Source: Luteimonas chenhongjianii (GTDB lineage: Bacteria > Pseudomonadota > Gammaproteobacteria > Xanthomonadales > Xanthomonadaceae). Taken from it: DNA of 64,000 bases. Shown here in pieces: positions 36,961 through 49,194 of the stretch (position 1 is its first letter; each line of letters opens with the position of its first letter). Made by a program: the position numbers and the translations under genes. The notes below the pieces were generated by a model that saw only the letters and a list, made by a program, of their open reading frames with translations, searched no databases and was not told the origin of the DNA. The DNA is taken from NCBI RefSeq assembly GCF_002327105.1, contig NZ_CP023406.1:1-64000 (forward strand), given 5' to 3'.

Positions 36961-38772
36961 ATGTCCGATGCCGACAGCAAACACCGCGCCGAATATCCGC
37001 CCGTCGCTTATTGGCGGCGCTGGGCCGCCGACGCCGGACAGCCCACGCTGCCCGCCGATCCGGCCGAGCATGCAGCCGCCGCGTCGACGACCGCGTCGAT
37101 CAAGGGCGATACCACCGAAACCCCGCATCGGGTGCTGATCGTCGAGGACGATCCCAGCCAGGCGCTGTTCGCCGAAAGCGTGCTCAATGGCGCGGGAATG
37201 CAGGCGCGCGTGGTGTCGGTGGCGAACGAGTTCATGACGGCGCTCGGCGAGTTCCAGCCCGATGTCGTGCTGATGGACCTGCACATGCCGGGCATGGATG
37301 GCTCGGAACTGACGGGACTGCTGCGACAGCAACCTGCGTTCTCGCATATCCCGGTGGTGTTCCTGACCGGTGACGACGATCCCGAGCGCCAGTTCGAGAT
37401 GCTCGAGCTCGGCGCCGACGATTTCCTGACCAAGCCGGTGCGCCCACGCCACCTGATCGCGACGGTGCAGAACCGGATCCGGCGTGCCCGCGCCCTCCAG
37501 CGGATGCCCGACCCCGGCCGCAATCCGCTGACCGGCCTCAACAGCCGCCTGCAGCTGCTGCAGCAGCTCGCCGAAACGATTCCGGCAGCGCCACGCGGCG
37601 CGCTGGGTTTCGTCGAGATCGAAGGCATCACCGCGCTGCGCGACCGCTACGGCTACGCCGGTCTCGAGACCATCCTCGCCGATGCCGGGCGGCACCTGCG
37701 CAGCCTGGTCGGCGATGCCGCTGCCACCCGTCTCAACGACAACACCTTCCTGGTGCTCGCACCCGAGGTCCCACGGACCGGTCTCGATGCCTGGGCGCGC
37801 AGCCTGCGCGACGGCATCGGCAGCCATCCGTTCCCGCTGGCCGGGCAAACCATCCGTCTGCGTGCCCTGGTCGGGTATGCGGATCTCGCGCACGGCTACG
37901 ACGATCCCGGCACGGCCCTGGCCGCGGCGGAGCAGGCCTTGCGTGAATCGCGCGGCACGCCGCTCGGCATGTCGGTGCACATTCCACTGCCGAGCGTACC
38001 GGCGAGCGAAGGAGCCGGTGGCCTCGTCGACGACCTGCGTGACGCGTTGGCCCAACAGCGCATCGAACTCGCGTTCCAGCCGATCGTCGCCGTCGCCGGC
38101 GGTGACGAAGCCCAGTACCAGACGTTGCTGCGCTTGCGCGGACGCGATGGCGAGCTGCACATGGCCGCGCGCGTGCTGCCCGCGGCCGAAATGGCCGGGC
38201 TGCTGCTCGACATCGATCGCCGGGTGGTGGAGCTCGCGATCGCCACGCTGGTCGAACACCGGCGGACCGGCAACTCGATGCGCCTGTTCGTCTCGCAATC
38301 CTCGCGCAGCCTGATCGAGACGAGCTATGCCGACTGGCTTCTCCAGCAGCTCGAGGCGGCCGGTATCGCGGGCACGTCGCTGGTCATCGACGTCCGCCAG
38401 GACGATGCGCTGATCCACGCGCTGTCGCTGCAGGAGCTCTGCGCGCGCATGGTGCCCGCCGGCGTGCAGCTGTGCCTGGGCCAGTACAGCGCGAGCGAGG
38501 AAGCCGACGCCCTGCTCGCCCAGCTGCCGCTCGGCTTCGTGCGTCTGGCCGCGCGCTATTCGCGCCAGCTCGACGAGCCGCGCGTACGCGACGAAATGCG
38601 CGGCGCCGTGGAGCGCGCGCATCGGCTGGGGTTGCAGGTGATCGGCCAGCAGGTCGAAGACCCACAGGCCGCCGCGACGCTCTGGATGAGCGGCATCGAT
38701 TTCATCCAGGGCAATCTGGTCCAGCGCGTCGCAAACGTGCTCGACTTCGACTTCCATCATTCCGTGCTCTAG
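36961..38772 (+). CDS. REC - degenerate GGDEF - degenerate EAL signalling protein (FimX-like layout)
   Basis: 603 aa. Receiver domain at about 55-175 with an intact phospho-acceptor Asp106 (VVLMDLHMPGMDGSEL) and DDFLTKPVRPRHLI. The GGDEF-like domain at about 185-340 has RLNDNTFLVLAPEV where GGDEF should be, so it cannot make c-di-GMP. The EAL-like domain at about 360-600 starts IELAFQPIVAVAGGDEAQYQ TLLRLR in place of EAL and lacks most catalytic acids, so it is probably not a phosphodiesterase. The layout recalls FimX-type c-di-GMP effectors that control type IV pili in Xanthomonas and Pseudomonas. A hybrid histidine kinase follows and may phosphorylate its receiver. Confidence 0.85.
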   Translation: MSDADSKHRAEYPPVAYWRRWAADAGQPTLPADPAEHAAAASTTASIKGDTTETPHRVLIVEDDPSQALFAESVLNGAGMQARVVSVANEFMTALGEFQPDVVLMDLHMPGMDGSELTGLLRQQPAFSHIPVVFLTGDDDPERQFEMLELGADDFLTKPVRPRHLIATVQNRIRRARALQRMPDPGRNPLTGLNSRLQLLQQLAETIPAAPRGALGFVEIEGITALRDRYGYAGLETILADAGRHLRSLVGDAAATRLNDNTFLVLAPEVPRTGLDAWARSLRDGIGSHPFPLAGQTIRLRALVGYADLAHGYDDPGTALAAAEQALRESRGTPLGMSVHIPLPSVPASEGAGGLVDDLRDALAQQRIELAFQPIVAVAGGDEAQYQTLLRLRGRDGELHMAARVLPAAEMAGLLLDIDRRVVELAIATLVEHRRTGNSMRLFVSQSSRSLIETSYADWLLQQLEAAGIAGTSLVIDVRQDDALIHALSLQELCARMVPAGVQLCLGQYSASEEADALLAQLPLGFVRLAARYSRQLDEPRVRDEMRGAVERAHRLGLQVIGQQVEDPQAAATLWMSGIDFIQGNLVQRVANVLDFDFHHSVL

Positions 38773-39031
38773 GCCTGGCGACGCGCATGACGCATGCCCC
38801 GTGCCACTCCGACAGGCGCCGGCCGGCACTGGATGACGCAGCGCCGGCGCGTCCGTCGGACGCGGCCGGTTCGCATCGCACCGCGGCCAGCGGAATGGAT
38901 ACGGCGTGGCCGGGCCTCCGAACCCGCTCTGCCGCCTTGCTACGGGAGGTCCCGCCGCATATGCCAGTGCTCTTGCTCACCGCCCGCGCCCGCCGGGCGG
39001 ACGTCCCCGGCCTCGGCTTGGGCAGACCTCG

Positions 39032-41569
<2,538 letters not shown>

Positions 41570-41572
41570 GCT

Positions 41573-41591
41573 GCTGCCAGCGGCTGGCAGC
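41573..41591. terminator. hairpin between convergent genes
   Basis: GCTGCCAG, loop CGG, CTGGCAGC form a perfect 8-bp stem in the 24-base gap between the convergent hybrid kinase and bacterioferritin genes. Without a T-run it is a probable but weak bidirectional terminator. Confidence 0.5.
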
Positions 41592-41593
41592 GA

Positions 41594-42067
41594 TCACTCG
41601 TCTTCGAGCTGGCTCTGCAGGTAGTTCTCGACGCCGAGGCGCGTCACCAGATCGAGCTGCGTTTCCAGCCAGTCGACGTGCTCTTCCTCGGACTGGAGGA
41701 TATCGACCAGCAGCTCGCGGCTGACGAAATCGCCGACCGCCTCGCAATGCGCGATGCCGTCGCGCAGCGCTGGCAGGCCGTCCATTTCGAGCGCGAGATC
41801 GCATTCCAGCGATTCCACCGGTGTCTCGCCGATACGCAGCTTGCCCAGCGCCTGGAAGTTGGGCAGACCTTCGAGGAACAGGATGCGCTCCGACAATGCG
41901 TCGGCGTGCTTCATCTCGTCGATCGAGGCCTTGTAGGCACGCTTGCCGAGCGCCTCGAGCCCCCAGTTCTTCAGCATCTTGGCATGCAGGAAGTACTGGT
42001 TGATCGCGGTCAGCTCGTTGTAGAGCGCCTGATTGAGAAAGCGGATGACCTGCGCGTCGCCCTTCAT
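41594..42067 (-). CDS. bfr: bacterioferritin
   Basis: 157-aa haem-containing iron-storage protein that assembles into a 24-mer. The ferroxidase-site residues are in [39 protein letters not shown], and [20 protein letters not shown]. The haem-ligand methionine region ([13 protein letters not shown]) is near. The start at 42067 ([15 protein letters not shown]) is the family N-terminus. The bacterioferritin-associated ferredoxin lies about 105 bases upstream on the same strand. Confidence 0.95.
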   Translation of the reverse strand: MKGDAQVIRFLNQALYNELTAINQYFLHAKMLKNWGLEALGKRAYKASIDEMKHADALSERILFLEGLPNFQALGKLRIGETPVESLECDLALEMDGLPALRDGIAHCEAVGDFVSRELLVDILQSEEEHVDWLETQLDLVTRLGVENYLQSQLEDE

Positions 42068-42172
42068 CGGGAGACTCCTGGACCAGTGGAATGCGGACAC
42101 TCTAAACGTCGTCCGCCGGTCATGACGGAACGCGAATCGTGCGCATGTTCGGGCGCCGGAGCCGGCGCGGAT

Positions 42173-42385
42173 TCAGGCCGCCGAAGCGATCAGCGGCAGA
42201 TCGATCACAGGCGCGCGTTGCGCCGCGTGGCAGTCGTCGAGGAGGCCCGCCGCCATGTCGAGGCAGCTCCCACAGGTCGCACCACAGCCGGTGCGCATGG
42301 TCAGTTCCGAAACCTCGCGGCAACCGTTCGCGGCCGCCTGGCGGATCTGGGTATCGGTGACGCCGTTACAGATGCACACGTACAA
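42173..42385 (-). CDS. bfd: bacterioferritin-associated ferredoxin
   Basis: 70-aa [2Fe-2S] protein that reduces bacterioferritin to release iron. The cysteines are CxC in YVCICNGVTD and the second pair in TGCGATCGSCLDMA. Translation most likely starts at TTG 42385, with AGGA about ten bases upstream; no ATG is available. It sits immediately upstream of bfr on the same strand, as is usual, and the two probably respond to iron. Confidence 0.88.
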   Translation of the reverse strand: MYVCICNGVTDTQIRQAAANGCREVSELTMRTGCGATCGSCLDMAAGLLDDCHAAQRAPVIDLPLIASAA

Positions 42386-42458
42386 GGCTGGGTTCCTGGA
42401 CGAGACTCTAGAGCGCCCATTCCGCCACAAACAAGAATCATTGTCAAATGAGAACAGT

Positions 42459-43064
42459 TCAGGCCGAGCTGCCGCCGCCATCGTCACGGCCGCGGGCCGC
42501 CTCCTGAACACGTCGCGCCTGACGCCGCTGCGGACGCCGGCTGCGCGAGCGCGCTTCGAGAACGGCCTGGGGAATCGCCTGCGCGCCGGCAACCTGGCGG
42601 GCGTACTTGGCCAGATGGCTCAACGCACTGACATAGACACCGCGCTTGAACACGACCACATGCTCCAGCGGATACCAGAAGTCGACCCATCGCCAATGAT
42701 CGAACTCGGGCTTGTCGGTCAGGTCGAGTCGCAGGTGCGCTTCGTCGGCGACGAATTGCAGCAGGAACCAGACCTGTTTCTGGCCCACGCAGACGATGCG
42801 GTCATTGCGGCGTATCGCCCGTTGCGGGAGCCGATAGCGCAGCCAGCCCGGGGTCGCACCGAGGACAGCGACATGTTCGGGGAGCAGCCCGGTCTCCTCG
42901 CGCAGCTCGCGATACATGGCCTCAAGCGGCGTCTCGTCGGTGTTCATCCCGCCCTGCGGGAACTGCCACCCGTCACGCCTGACGCGGCGCGCCCAGAAGA
43001 CGCGCCCATCCGGGCGCATCAGCACGATGCCGACATTGGGCCTGAACCCGTCCGGATCGATCAC
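42459..43064 (-). CDS. rppH: RNA pyrophosphohydrolase
   Basis: 201-aa Nudix enzyme that removes pyrophosphate from triphosphorylated mRNA 5' ends, starting decay. N-terminus [19 protein letters not shown], Nudix box [20 protein letters not shown] then TGLLPEHV, and [20 protein letters not shown]. The C-terminal 40 residues are a basic tail rich in Arg, longer than in E. coli and possibly RNA-binding. Stand-alone gene. Confidence 0.93.
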   Translation of the reverse strand: MIDPDGFRPNVGIVLMRPDGRVFWARRVRRDGWQFPQGGMNTDETPLEAMYRELREETGLLPEHVAVLGATPGWLRYRLPQRAIRRNDRIVCVGQKQVWFLLQFVADEAHLRLDLTDKPEFDHWRWVDFWYPLEHVVVFKRGVYVSALSHLAKYARQVAGAQAIPQAVLEARSRSRRPQRRQARRVQEAARGRDDGGGSSA

Positions 43065-43421
43065 GATGCGGACTCCTAATGCGATTGACTTGCGTCACTG
43101 GCTTCGACTCTGCCACGGCGCTGGCAAAGCGACAAGCGCATGCTGAACGCATTGCCGGCGTCGATCGTGTTCAGGCGTCCAGCGCGCCTCAGGCCGGTAT
43201 CCGCGCAGGCGAACGTGCGTTCGGACGCGCTGCAGTAGCCGCTGTCGGAGCCGACTGCGGCTATCCAACCTGTTGAAGCCATGTCGCCTGCCTCGCTTCG
43301 CACGCCTGGACTTCGCGCCCCAGACGGGCAGCAAGGGATCGACGACCGGCCCCGCTCTTCTCCCGGATCGGCACAGGCGCGCGCACAGAAGGCCCGGGCG
43401 CCATCGCATCGGGCCTGATGC
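43065..43421. other. intergenic stretch without a convincing gene
   Basis: Between rppH and the large fused gene. A weak open frame on the minus strand (43076 to a possible ATG at 43282) reads MASTGWIAAVGSDSGYCSAS and onward, but has no recognisable family, no clear ribosome site and poor codon character. I see no hairpin or RNA gene here. Confidence 0.4.
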
Positions 43422-46400
43422 TCAACCATCGCTCCTCGCCGTGACCGCCGCGACATTGTCCCGGCGCAGCGCCTCTGCAGCGCGCTTGCCGGCGAGGAAG
43501 GCGTGATCGGAGTTGTAGTACTCCCATTCGCTGTAGCGACCGGCCAGCACGATGTCGCGGGCTGCCAGCCATTCGCGGATGAGCGCGACGTTCGCGGCGC
43601 GGGCGTGGTCGTAGATCACGTAGGCATAGGGCATGTCGACGACGTTCGCGGTCAGCACCCGGTCATCCTCGCGCAGCATGCCCACCTGGATGCACTCGGC
43701 GATGCAGCGGTCGATGAGTCCCTGGTCGTCGCAGGGCAGCGGCTTGGTCGGAGAGTAGGTGATCTCGCAGGTCAGCCCGAAGCCGCCCGGCGGATTGTTG
43801 CCCGGGCTCGCATTGCCTTGCACGAAGATGCGGTGGAATACCGTGTCTTCCGGATAGTAGATCCAGTGTTTGTCCGTGATGTCCTCCCGACCGATGCCAA
43901 GGTTCACGCAGCGCACGGATACATGCCGCAGCGCCGCCGCGGCCTCGCGTACGGCGGCCGGCGCTTCGTCGCCGATGATGCGGATCAGTTCCGGCAACGG
44001 CAGCGTGCTGACAAGTGACGCATAGCTGCGCTGACGTCCGTCGGAGAACACTGCGACACGTCGCTCGGGATGCAGCGCGGTCAGGCGGGTGGACAGCACG
44101 AGTTCGCCTTCCAGATGCGGCAGGAACCCGTCCATCAGCGCCTGGAAGCCGCCCGTCCTGGGATAGCCGAATCGCGCGTTGGGGCCCACCGGCTTGGAGA
44201 CCGGACGCAGCGCGCCGTCGATCATCTCATCCAGGTCGGGCATGGGTACGCGTCCGCCGAGCCACGAGGTTTCCATGTCCTGCAGTGGGACGGTCCACAG
44301 CTTGAGGTTGTAGGGCACCGCAAAGTGCCTGGCCACGCCGGCGCCCCAGACTTCATGGATGAACTCGTGGAAGTTGCGCGGCGCGCGCCTGGTCGCGAGC
44401 GCGCGGACGTCGCCGGTGGCGTGGTCCTTGACGTCGCCATCGGCCGGTTCGGGCACCGTGCCGTCGCCGCAGCAGTCTCTCGGCAGCGCGCCCACCGCGT
44501 CACGCGACGCGGCAGGGGTGCCGTCGCCATCGAGCGGACCGAAGCGGGCCTCGATCGCACCGATGATGCACTCCTTGAGCACGTCGGTCGGCAGGCCGTA
44601 CAGCGCGCCCTGGAAGGGGTAACGCGTGTGCACGCCCTTGCTGTAGACCCAGGCCTCGCGATCCTGCCAGTGCAGGTTGTCGCCGAGGAGCCGCTCGTAA
44701 AGCGCAAGCACATCGGGGTCCTTGGAGAACATGATGTGGCCGGCGTAGTCGAACACGAAGCCCTGGTCGTCGATCGAACGGCACCAGCCGCCGACCGAGT
44801 CGTTGGCCTCGACCAGCACGCTGCCCTTGCCGTAGTGCAGGGCCGCCGACAGTCCGGTCGGTCCGGCGCCGATGATCAGGCACTCCGCGGGCGCCTCGCG
44901 TGCCGCACGGCCGACCGTCGCCTCCTGCTTGGGGAGGCTCACCACCCGGCGCCCGTCCAGATATTCCTGCACCTTCGGCCGCAATCCGCCGTGGACGCGA
45001 CTGATCTCCTGTACGACCACCTCGGCCGCGCGATCCCACGAAGTCTGTTGCACCAGTTGCTGCTGCCGGCCCAGACGGCCCGCGCGTTGCGCCTGGCCTT
45101 CGGCGAGCGCCTCGCGGCACGCAGAGATGAAGGCGTCCGGGTCTGTGGCGATGGCCACACCCGCCGCATAGAGGCGGCGCACGTCGGCGATCGCGGTACT
45201 GACCACCGGCTTGCCGGCCGCCATGTATTCGAGCGTCTTGGTCGGGCTGATGAATTCCGTGGAGGCGTTCAGCGCGAACGGCATCAGGCAGACATCCCAG
45301 GCGGCAAGCACATCCGGCAGGTCGTCGTAGGCCTGTTGCGGCAGGTAATGCAGGTTGGCGCGCCGCGGCAGCGTTGCGGGATCGATCTTCACCACAGGAC
45401 CGACGATGCAGACCTGCCAAGCCGGGTCCGCATCGGCGATGCGCGCGAGCAGGTCGAGGTCGAGGCGCTCGTCCACCACGCCGTAATAGCCCAGGCGTGG
45501 ACGCGCGATGCCGGAGAAGAGATGGCTCGCCACGTGCCCTTCCTCGCGCGGCGCGAAATGCGCGGCGTCGACACTGCTCGGCAGTGAATGCACATTGGCG
45601 CTGGCCGTTCGCTTGGCCTCGTAGAGCGACGGTCCGCCGGTGAAGACCACGCTGGCGATATCGAGCAGCGTGCTTTCGCGGCGGAGCAGCTGCGGCGGCG
45701 CACCCAGGAACGCGCTGAGCTGATCCATGCAGTCGTAGACGATCACCTCGGGCGTCAGACCACCAAGCAGGGGCAGCGCCATCGGCGTGTACAGCCACAC
45801 GCCGTAGTGCTCGATGCGATGTTCGGCAAGGTACTCGTGCAGCAGCGCGGCAATGGGTTCGAACTGCGTATCGACGAATCCATGGCCTTCGGCCAACGTT
45901 CGCGGTTGCAGCACCGTGACCCCAGGCGCGGGCGTGGACACCTCCAGCGCCGGCGCGCCATGCACGGGCTCCTCGACGAAGAGGATGTCCCACTGCGCGG
46001 CGACACGGCTCAGCAGATGCTGCGGACGCTGGTAGACGAATCCCCAGCGCAAGTGCGAGAAAACGATCAAGGTCTTCATGGGGCTCCGGGTGGCTGGGGA
46101 CGGCGGCCGATCCGCACATCGCCTGTGGTGCTGTGCAAGCGCGAGCGCCTGCGCGTAATCGGGATCGAGGCGCCGCCGCAGGCTCTCGGGGCACACGTGC
46201 CACAAGCCGCTGCGATGCCAGTGGTCCGGACGTTCCCAGTCGGGCCGGTCGAGCGCGGGATACAGGCACACCCCCTCGACCGGCACGCCTTGCGCGCGCG
46301 CGACTTCGACCTCGGCGCACACATCGAGCAGCCATGGCCCGCGGCGCTCATCGGTGTGGCTGGTCTCGCTGATCGCGAGCGGTCTGCCGTACCGCGCATG

Positions 46401-47249
46401 CACGTCCGCGAGCAGCGCCGACAGCCGTCGGCGCCCGGGATCGTGTGGCCATTCCAGCGAGCGGCGGGTGCCCACACTCCACTGGTTGTAGGGGTAGTAG
46501 TTGACGCCGACGAGATCAAGATGCCGTATCGACCCCCCGAGCTGCGGCTCGAGCCGACCGGCGAGCATGTCCCAGGCCTGGAACTGGTACTGGATTTCGC
46601 ACGCAGCGCGCTCGCCCTCTTCCGGGGTTTCGGCGATCACATGGATCAGCGGGTCCACCGACAGGATGCGCGCACGCGGATCCGCGGCATGGATCGCATC
46701 CACCGCGGCAATTGCCGCGCGCGCGAGCTGCATCTTCAGCGGATACCCCTCGTGCGCACGATCGCCGATGTGGGGATACATCAGACCGGTCTCGCAGACC
46801 GCCCAGCACAGGAACGAGATCTCGTTGATGGGGGTGTAGACAGGAGCAAGACCGTCGTCATGGAACGGCGCGAGATAGGCCGCAAGGGCATGCGCGTAAT
46901 CGGCGAAGCGCGGCACGAATGCCGGCGAGAAGATGTCCAGTCCTTCGGGCATCCCGTAGTGGAAGAAACTCCACAGCAGCTGCACGCCGTGGGCCCGCGC
47001 CGCACGGGCGCGCATGCCGACGTGGCTGAAATCGTAACGGCCGCAGCCCGCCCGCTCGATCGATCGCCACCCGGCACTCTCGCGCGCGGTGCACAGACCG
47101 AGCCGGGCCATCCGCCGGTAATCCCCACCCGCATCGGCCAGGTGGCCGGTGGACGAGTTCAGGCACAGCACCTGCGCGCTGCCGTTGATGTGGTCCGCAC
47201 CTTCGAACCCCGCCTGCCAGAACCCCGCGAACGGCGACGGCGACGTCAT
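43422..47249 (-). CDS. three-part fusion: glycoside hydrolase-like + GT4 glycosyltransferase + UDP-galactopyranose-mutase-like flavoprotein
   Basis: One open frame of 1275 codons. Residues 1-385 look like a GH-A clan (GH1/GH5-like) barrel with acid/base candidate Glu143 (VYTPINEISFLCWA), LDLVGVNYYPYNQW, and nucleophile candidate Glu295 (PLAISETSHTDERR). Residues 391 to about 760 are a GT4-type transferase (MKTLIVFSHLRWGFVYQRPQ; STEFISPTKTLEYMAAGKPV). Residues 785-1275 are an FAD-binding protein with ECLIIGAGPTGLSAALHYGK, GGWCRSIDDQGFVFDYAGHI and MDGFLPHLEG, resembling UDP-galactopyranose mutases. An internal ATG at 46079 (residue 391) has its own GGAG site, so the last two parts may also be made separately. 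Likely role: synthesis or trimming of a cell-surface sugar, possibly galactofuranose-containing. Confidence 0.8.
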   Translation of the reverse strand: MTSPSPFAGFWQAGFEGADHINGSAQVLCLNSSTGHLADAGGDYRRMARLGLCTARESAGWRSIERAGCGRYDFSHVGMRARAARAHGVQLLWSFFHYGMPEGLDIFSPAFVPRFADYAHALAAYLAPFHDDGLAPVYTPINEISFLCWAVCETGLMYPHIGDRAHEGYPLKMQLARAAIAAVDAIHAADPRARILSVDPLIHVIAETPEEGERAACEIQYQFQAWDMLAGRLEPQLGGSIRHLDLVGVNYYPYNQWSVGTRRSLEWPHDPGRRRLSALLADVHARYGRPLAISETSHTDERRGPWLLDVCAEVEVARAQGVPVEGVCLYPALDRPDWERPDHWHRSGLWHVCPESLRRRLDPDYAQALALAQHHRRCADRPPSPATRSPMKTLIVFSHLRWGFVYQRPQHLLSRVAAQWDILFVEEPVHGAPALEVSTPAPGVTVLQPRTLAEGHGFVDTQFEPIAALLHEYLAEHRIEHYGVWLYTPMALPLLGGLTPEVIVYDCMDQLSAFLGAPPQLLRRESTLLDIASVVFTGGPSLYEAKRTASANVHSLPSSVDAAHFAPREEGHVASHLFSGIARPRLGYYGVVDERLDLDLLARIADADPAWQVCIVGPVVKIDPATLPRRANLHYLPQQAYDDLPDVLAAWDVCLMPFALNASTEFISPTKTLEYMAAGKPVVSTAIADVRRLYAAGVAIATDPDAFISACREALAEGQAQRAGRLGRQQQLVQQTSWDRAAEVVVQEISRVHGGLRPKVQEYLDGRRVVSLPKQEATVGRAAREAPAECLIIGAGPTGLSAALHYGKGSVLVEANDSVGGWCRSIDDQGFVFDYAGHIMFSKDPDVLALYERLLGDNLHWQDREAWVYSKGVHTRYPFQGALYGLPTDVLKECIIGAIEARFGPLDGDGTPAASRDAVGALPRDCCGDGTVPEPADGDVKDHATGDVRALATRRAPRNFHEFIHEVWGAGVARHFAVPYNLKLWTVPLQDMETSWLGGRVPMPDLDEMIDGALRPVSKPVGPNARFGYPRTGGFQALMDGFLPHLEGELVLSTRLTALHPERRVAVFSDGRQRSYASLVSTLPLPELIRIIGDEAPAAVREAAAALRHVSVRCVNLGIGREDITDKHWIYYPEDTVFHRIFVQGNASPGNNPPGGFGLTCEITYSPTKPLPCDDQGLIDRCIAECIQVGMLREDDRVLTANVVDMPYAYVIYDHARAANVALIREWLAARDIVLAGRYSEWEYYNSDHAFLAGKRAAEALRRDNVAAVTARSDG

Positions 47250-48129
47250 GCCCGCCCCCGCGAGCCGGCCACCGGCGGCCGCACACCCGCGATCGGAACA
47301 CTACGCACGCCGGGCACGTCGATACTGATGGCAGGCTCCTCGGACGCCCGAAGGCGTCGCCTTGCGGATCGCTCGCACGGGAGCGCGATGGGGGATCCGA
47401 CAAGGCGACGTTGCGCCGGGATTCGACAGGCCGCCGTGAATTTTGGCGCCGGAATACACGCCCGTGCGGGCCGGCCGGCCGCTCGCCGACAAGTGTGCGG
47501 CGAGAACGGGATCGCCTACGTCCAGCCAGCAACGCTTAAACAACTCCCGGCGTCATAGATACGAATCAGACTGGATCGCCGGCCCGCCACTCGCCGACAG
47601 GAGATGTCGATTCGTTGAATCTGGGAGCTCAACGCACTCTTAGCCTCACCCCCGACTTCGGAAGAAGCTGCTTCTGAATCGAAGGCCATCGGCCGTCTAT
47701 AGGGACGCGGCGCGCCTGGCGAACCTCAGGGCCATGATCTCCTCAGCACCGAGCTGCCTCCGCGTGGAAAACTGCAAGAAGGCAGAAGGTGCCTCCCGAG
47801 CAGCTAAGTACCGCAATCCAGAGGACAGGCCCAACAGGATCCAGCCGTGCCCGCACGCCGCGCTGGCTGGCCGACCGGACGACACGCGGTCAGCGCGTTT
47901 CCGACTCCCTCACTCCCCGGAGTGAATCCGCCGACGACGGAGAAGAGCAGTTCGATCGGTGAGCGAACTGTGTTTAGGGGTAACCCTGAGAACAGCTCTA
48001 TATCGAAACCCTGAGTTGTTCTGCGGCACAGACCGCGAGCGCAACTCAACAGGCGGTGTTTGTGGTCTCGATCCGTGAGACGGGCGTCCCCACTAATATA
48101 CGGCTCCGCAGTCGCGTTTCTGGAGCGTC
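47250..48129. other. 880-base stretch without a convincing gene; island left edge
   Basis: No frame here has a family-like product or good start. Two imperfect copies of a GGCC(G/C)GCC-CTCGCCGACA motif lie at about 47470-47491 and 47580-47598. A nine-base direct repeat AACCCTGAG occurs at 47983-47991 and 48007-48015, 24 bases apart, shortly before the first island gene. Base composition drops noticeably from about 47.6 kb onward. The stretch probably holds the left junction of the island and the promoter of the 48130 gene. Confidence 0.45.
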
Positions 48130-49122
48130 ATGTCACCGACTCATGTGCTGTCGAGCAAGTTCAACGAGGATCTTAAGCGTGGCGTCTTGGAGCCATTGCT
48201 ACGCGAAGTGCAGGAAGACGACACATTGCTCCTCGGTGTTCGCAACGGCTACATCTCGGTCTACTACCGGGGTGGGCAGTTGCTGAAGGTAGAAGCTGAT
48301 GGGGCATCAGGCTACAAGGTGACTTTCGATTCAAACCATGACAAAAGCGGGGTGCTACCAGGGCGCTTCGCGCGCCACGGCTGCGCCGACGTGCTTACAC
48401 AGCGGCTCAGATCCGTTGAGGACACTGCTGTTCTCGTCGACGTGCTGAGCGAAGTTAAGCGCGTCATGGATCGCTCTCCCAAGCTGAAGTCCGCATTGGA
48501 GCGCGAGTTCCAACAGGTGGCGGCTCGAGTAAATAGCAGGGCGAGGTCTGCGAACTCCTCACACTACTTCGTCACTGATATCGAGCATGCTTCGGACAAT
48601 GCTCGCTTTGACATGCTCGGTGTGCGATGGAAGCACGATGAGCGCTCCAATCGTTCGCGCCTGGTACCGGTTCTGTTCGAGGTGAAATACGGAGTAAGCT
48701 CGTTGGCCGGTGGCGCCGGCATTGTGGACCATCTCGAAAAGACGCTGACGCAGCTTGCGCTTGCTGATTTCCGCGCGCGCCTCGCCGCCAATGTGGAATC
48801 CCAATTCAATCAGCTCGCCGATCTTCAGCTGCTTACGTTCAATCGGGGCACGTCCACGCACAAGTTCAGCGTGGTGGACGACCACGTCCAGATCGTGTTC
48901 CTCCTCGCCGAATATGTGCCGCACTCGTCCCAGCTCAAGCCCATGCTCGATGAGTGTGACAAGAAAATGCGCGTGGCGCAGGAGAGCTTGGCTGCTGCAG
49001 GCGTCACGGTCGATCTGCGGTTTGCCTGTGGCAGCCTTTGTGGATACGCAATGTACGACTGCACCATGCTGTCCACGGACGGCGTGCGCAAGCTGCTTTC
49101 GGCCTGGGAGCCGGTGAACTAA
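48130..49122 (+). CDS. PD-(D/E)XK-nuclease-like protein of unknown function
   Basis: 330 aa, soluble. The centre has the layout of a PD-(D/E)XK nuclease core: YFVTDIEHASDNARFDMLGV with Asp161, then a strand with Glu184-x-Lys186 (LVPVLFEVKYGVSSL), followed by a helix with HLEKTLTQLALADFRA. The N-terminal 130 residues are mixed alpha/beta (EDDTLLLGVRNGYISVYYRG) and the C-terminal part contains DDHVQIVFLLAEYVPHSSQL. I do not recognise a named family. It is the first gene of a pair with the MBL-fold gene that follows, in a lower-GC island with restriction-system remnants, so a defence role is likely by context only. Confidence 0.75.
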   Translation: MSPTHVLSSKFNEDLKRGVLEPLLREVQEDDTLLLGVRNGYISVYYRGGQLLKVEADGASGYKVTFDSNHDKSGVLPGRFARHGCADVLTQRLRSVEDTAVLVDVLSEVKRVMDRSPKLKSALEREFQQVAARVNSRARSANSSHYFVTDIEHASDNARFDMLGVRWKHDERSNRSRLVPVLFEVKYGVSSLAGGAGIVDHLEKTLTQLALADFRARLAANVESQFNQLADLQLLTFNRGTSTHKFSVVDDHVQIVFLLAEYVPHSSQLKPMLDECDKKMRVAQESLAAAGVTVDLRFACGSLCGYAMYDCTMLSTDGVRKLLSAWEPVN

Positions 49123-49143
49123 TCGATCCTGCCTTAGCACGCT

Positions 49144-49173
49144 CCCGGGCGCCGTGCGCCCGGGCGTATTTTT
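49144..49173 (+). terminator. rho-independent terminator between the island genes
   Basis: CCCGGGCGC, loop CGT, GCGCCCGGG then CGTATTTTT: a perfect 9-bp GC stem with a U-rich tail, 22 bases after the stop of the 330-aa gene and about 20 bases before the start of the MBL gene. It is a textbook terminator placed inside what would otherwise be one operon. Confidence 0.8.
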
Positions 49174-49194
49174 GCTGGCCCGGAGAATTTGCGT

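Noticed and set aside
43076..43456. Possible small minus-strand gene after rppH
   Set aside because: No signal, family, ribosome site or codon support; listed only as intergenic.
47468..47600. Two GGCC(G/C)GCC-CTCGCCGACA copies as a CRISPR or attachment repeat
   Set aside because: Only two imperfect copies about 110 bases apart; no array or integrase.
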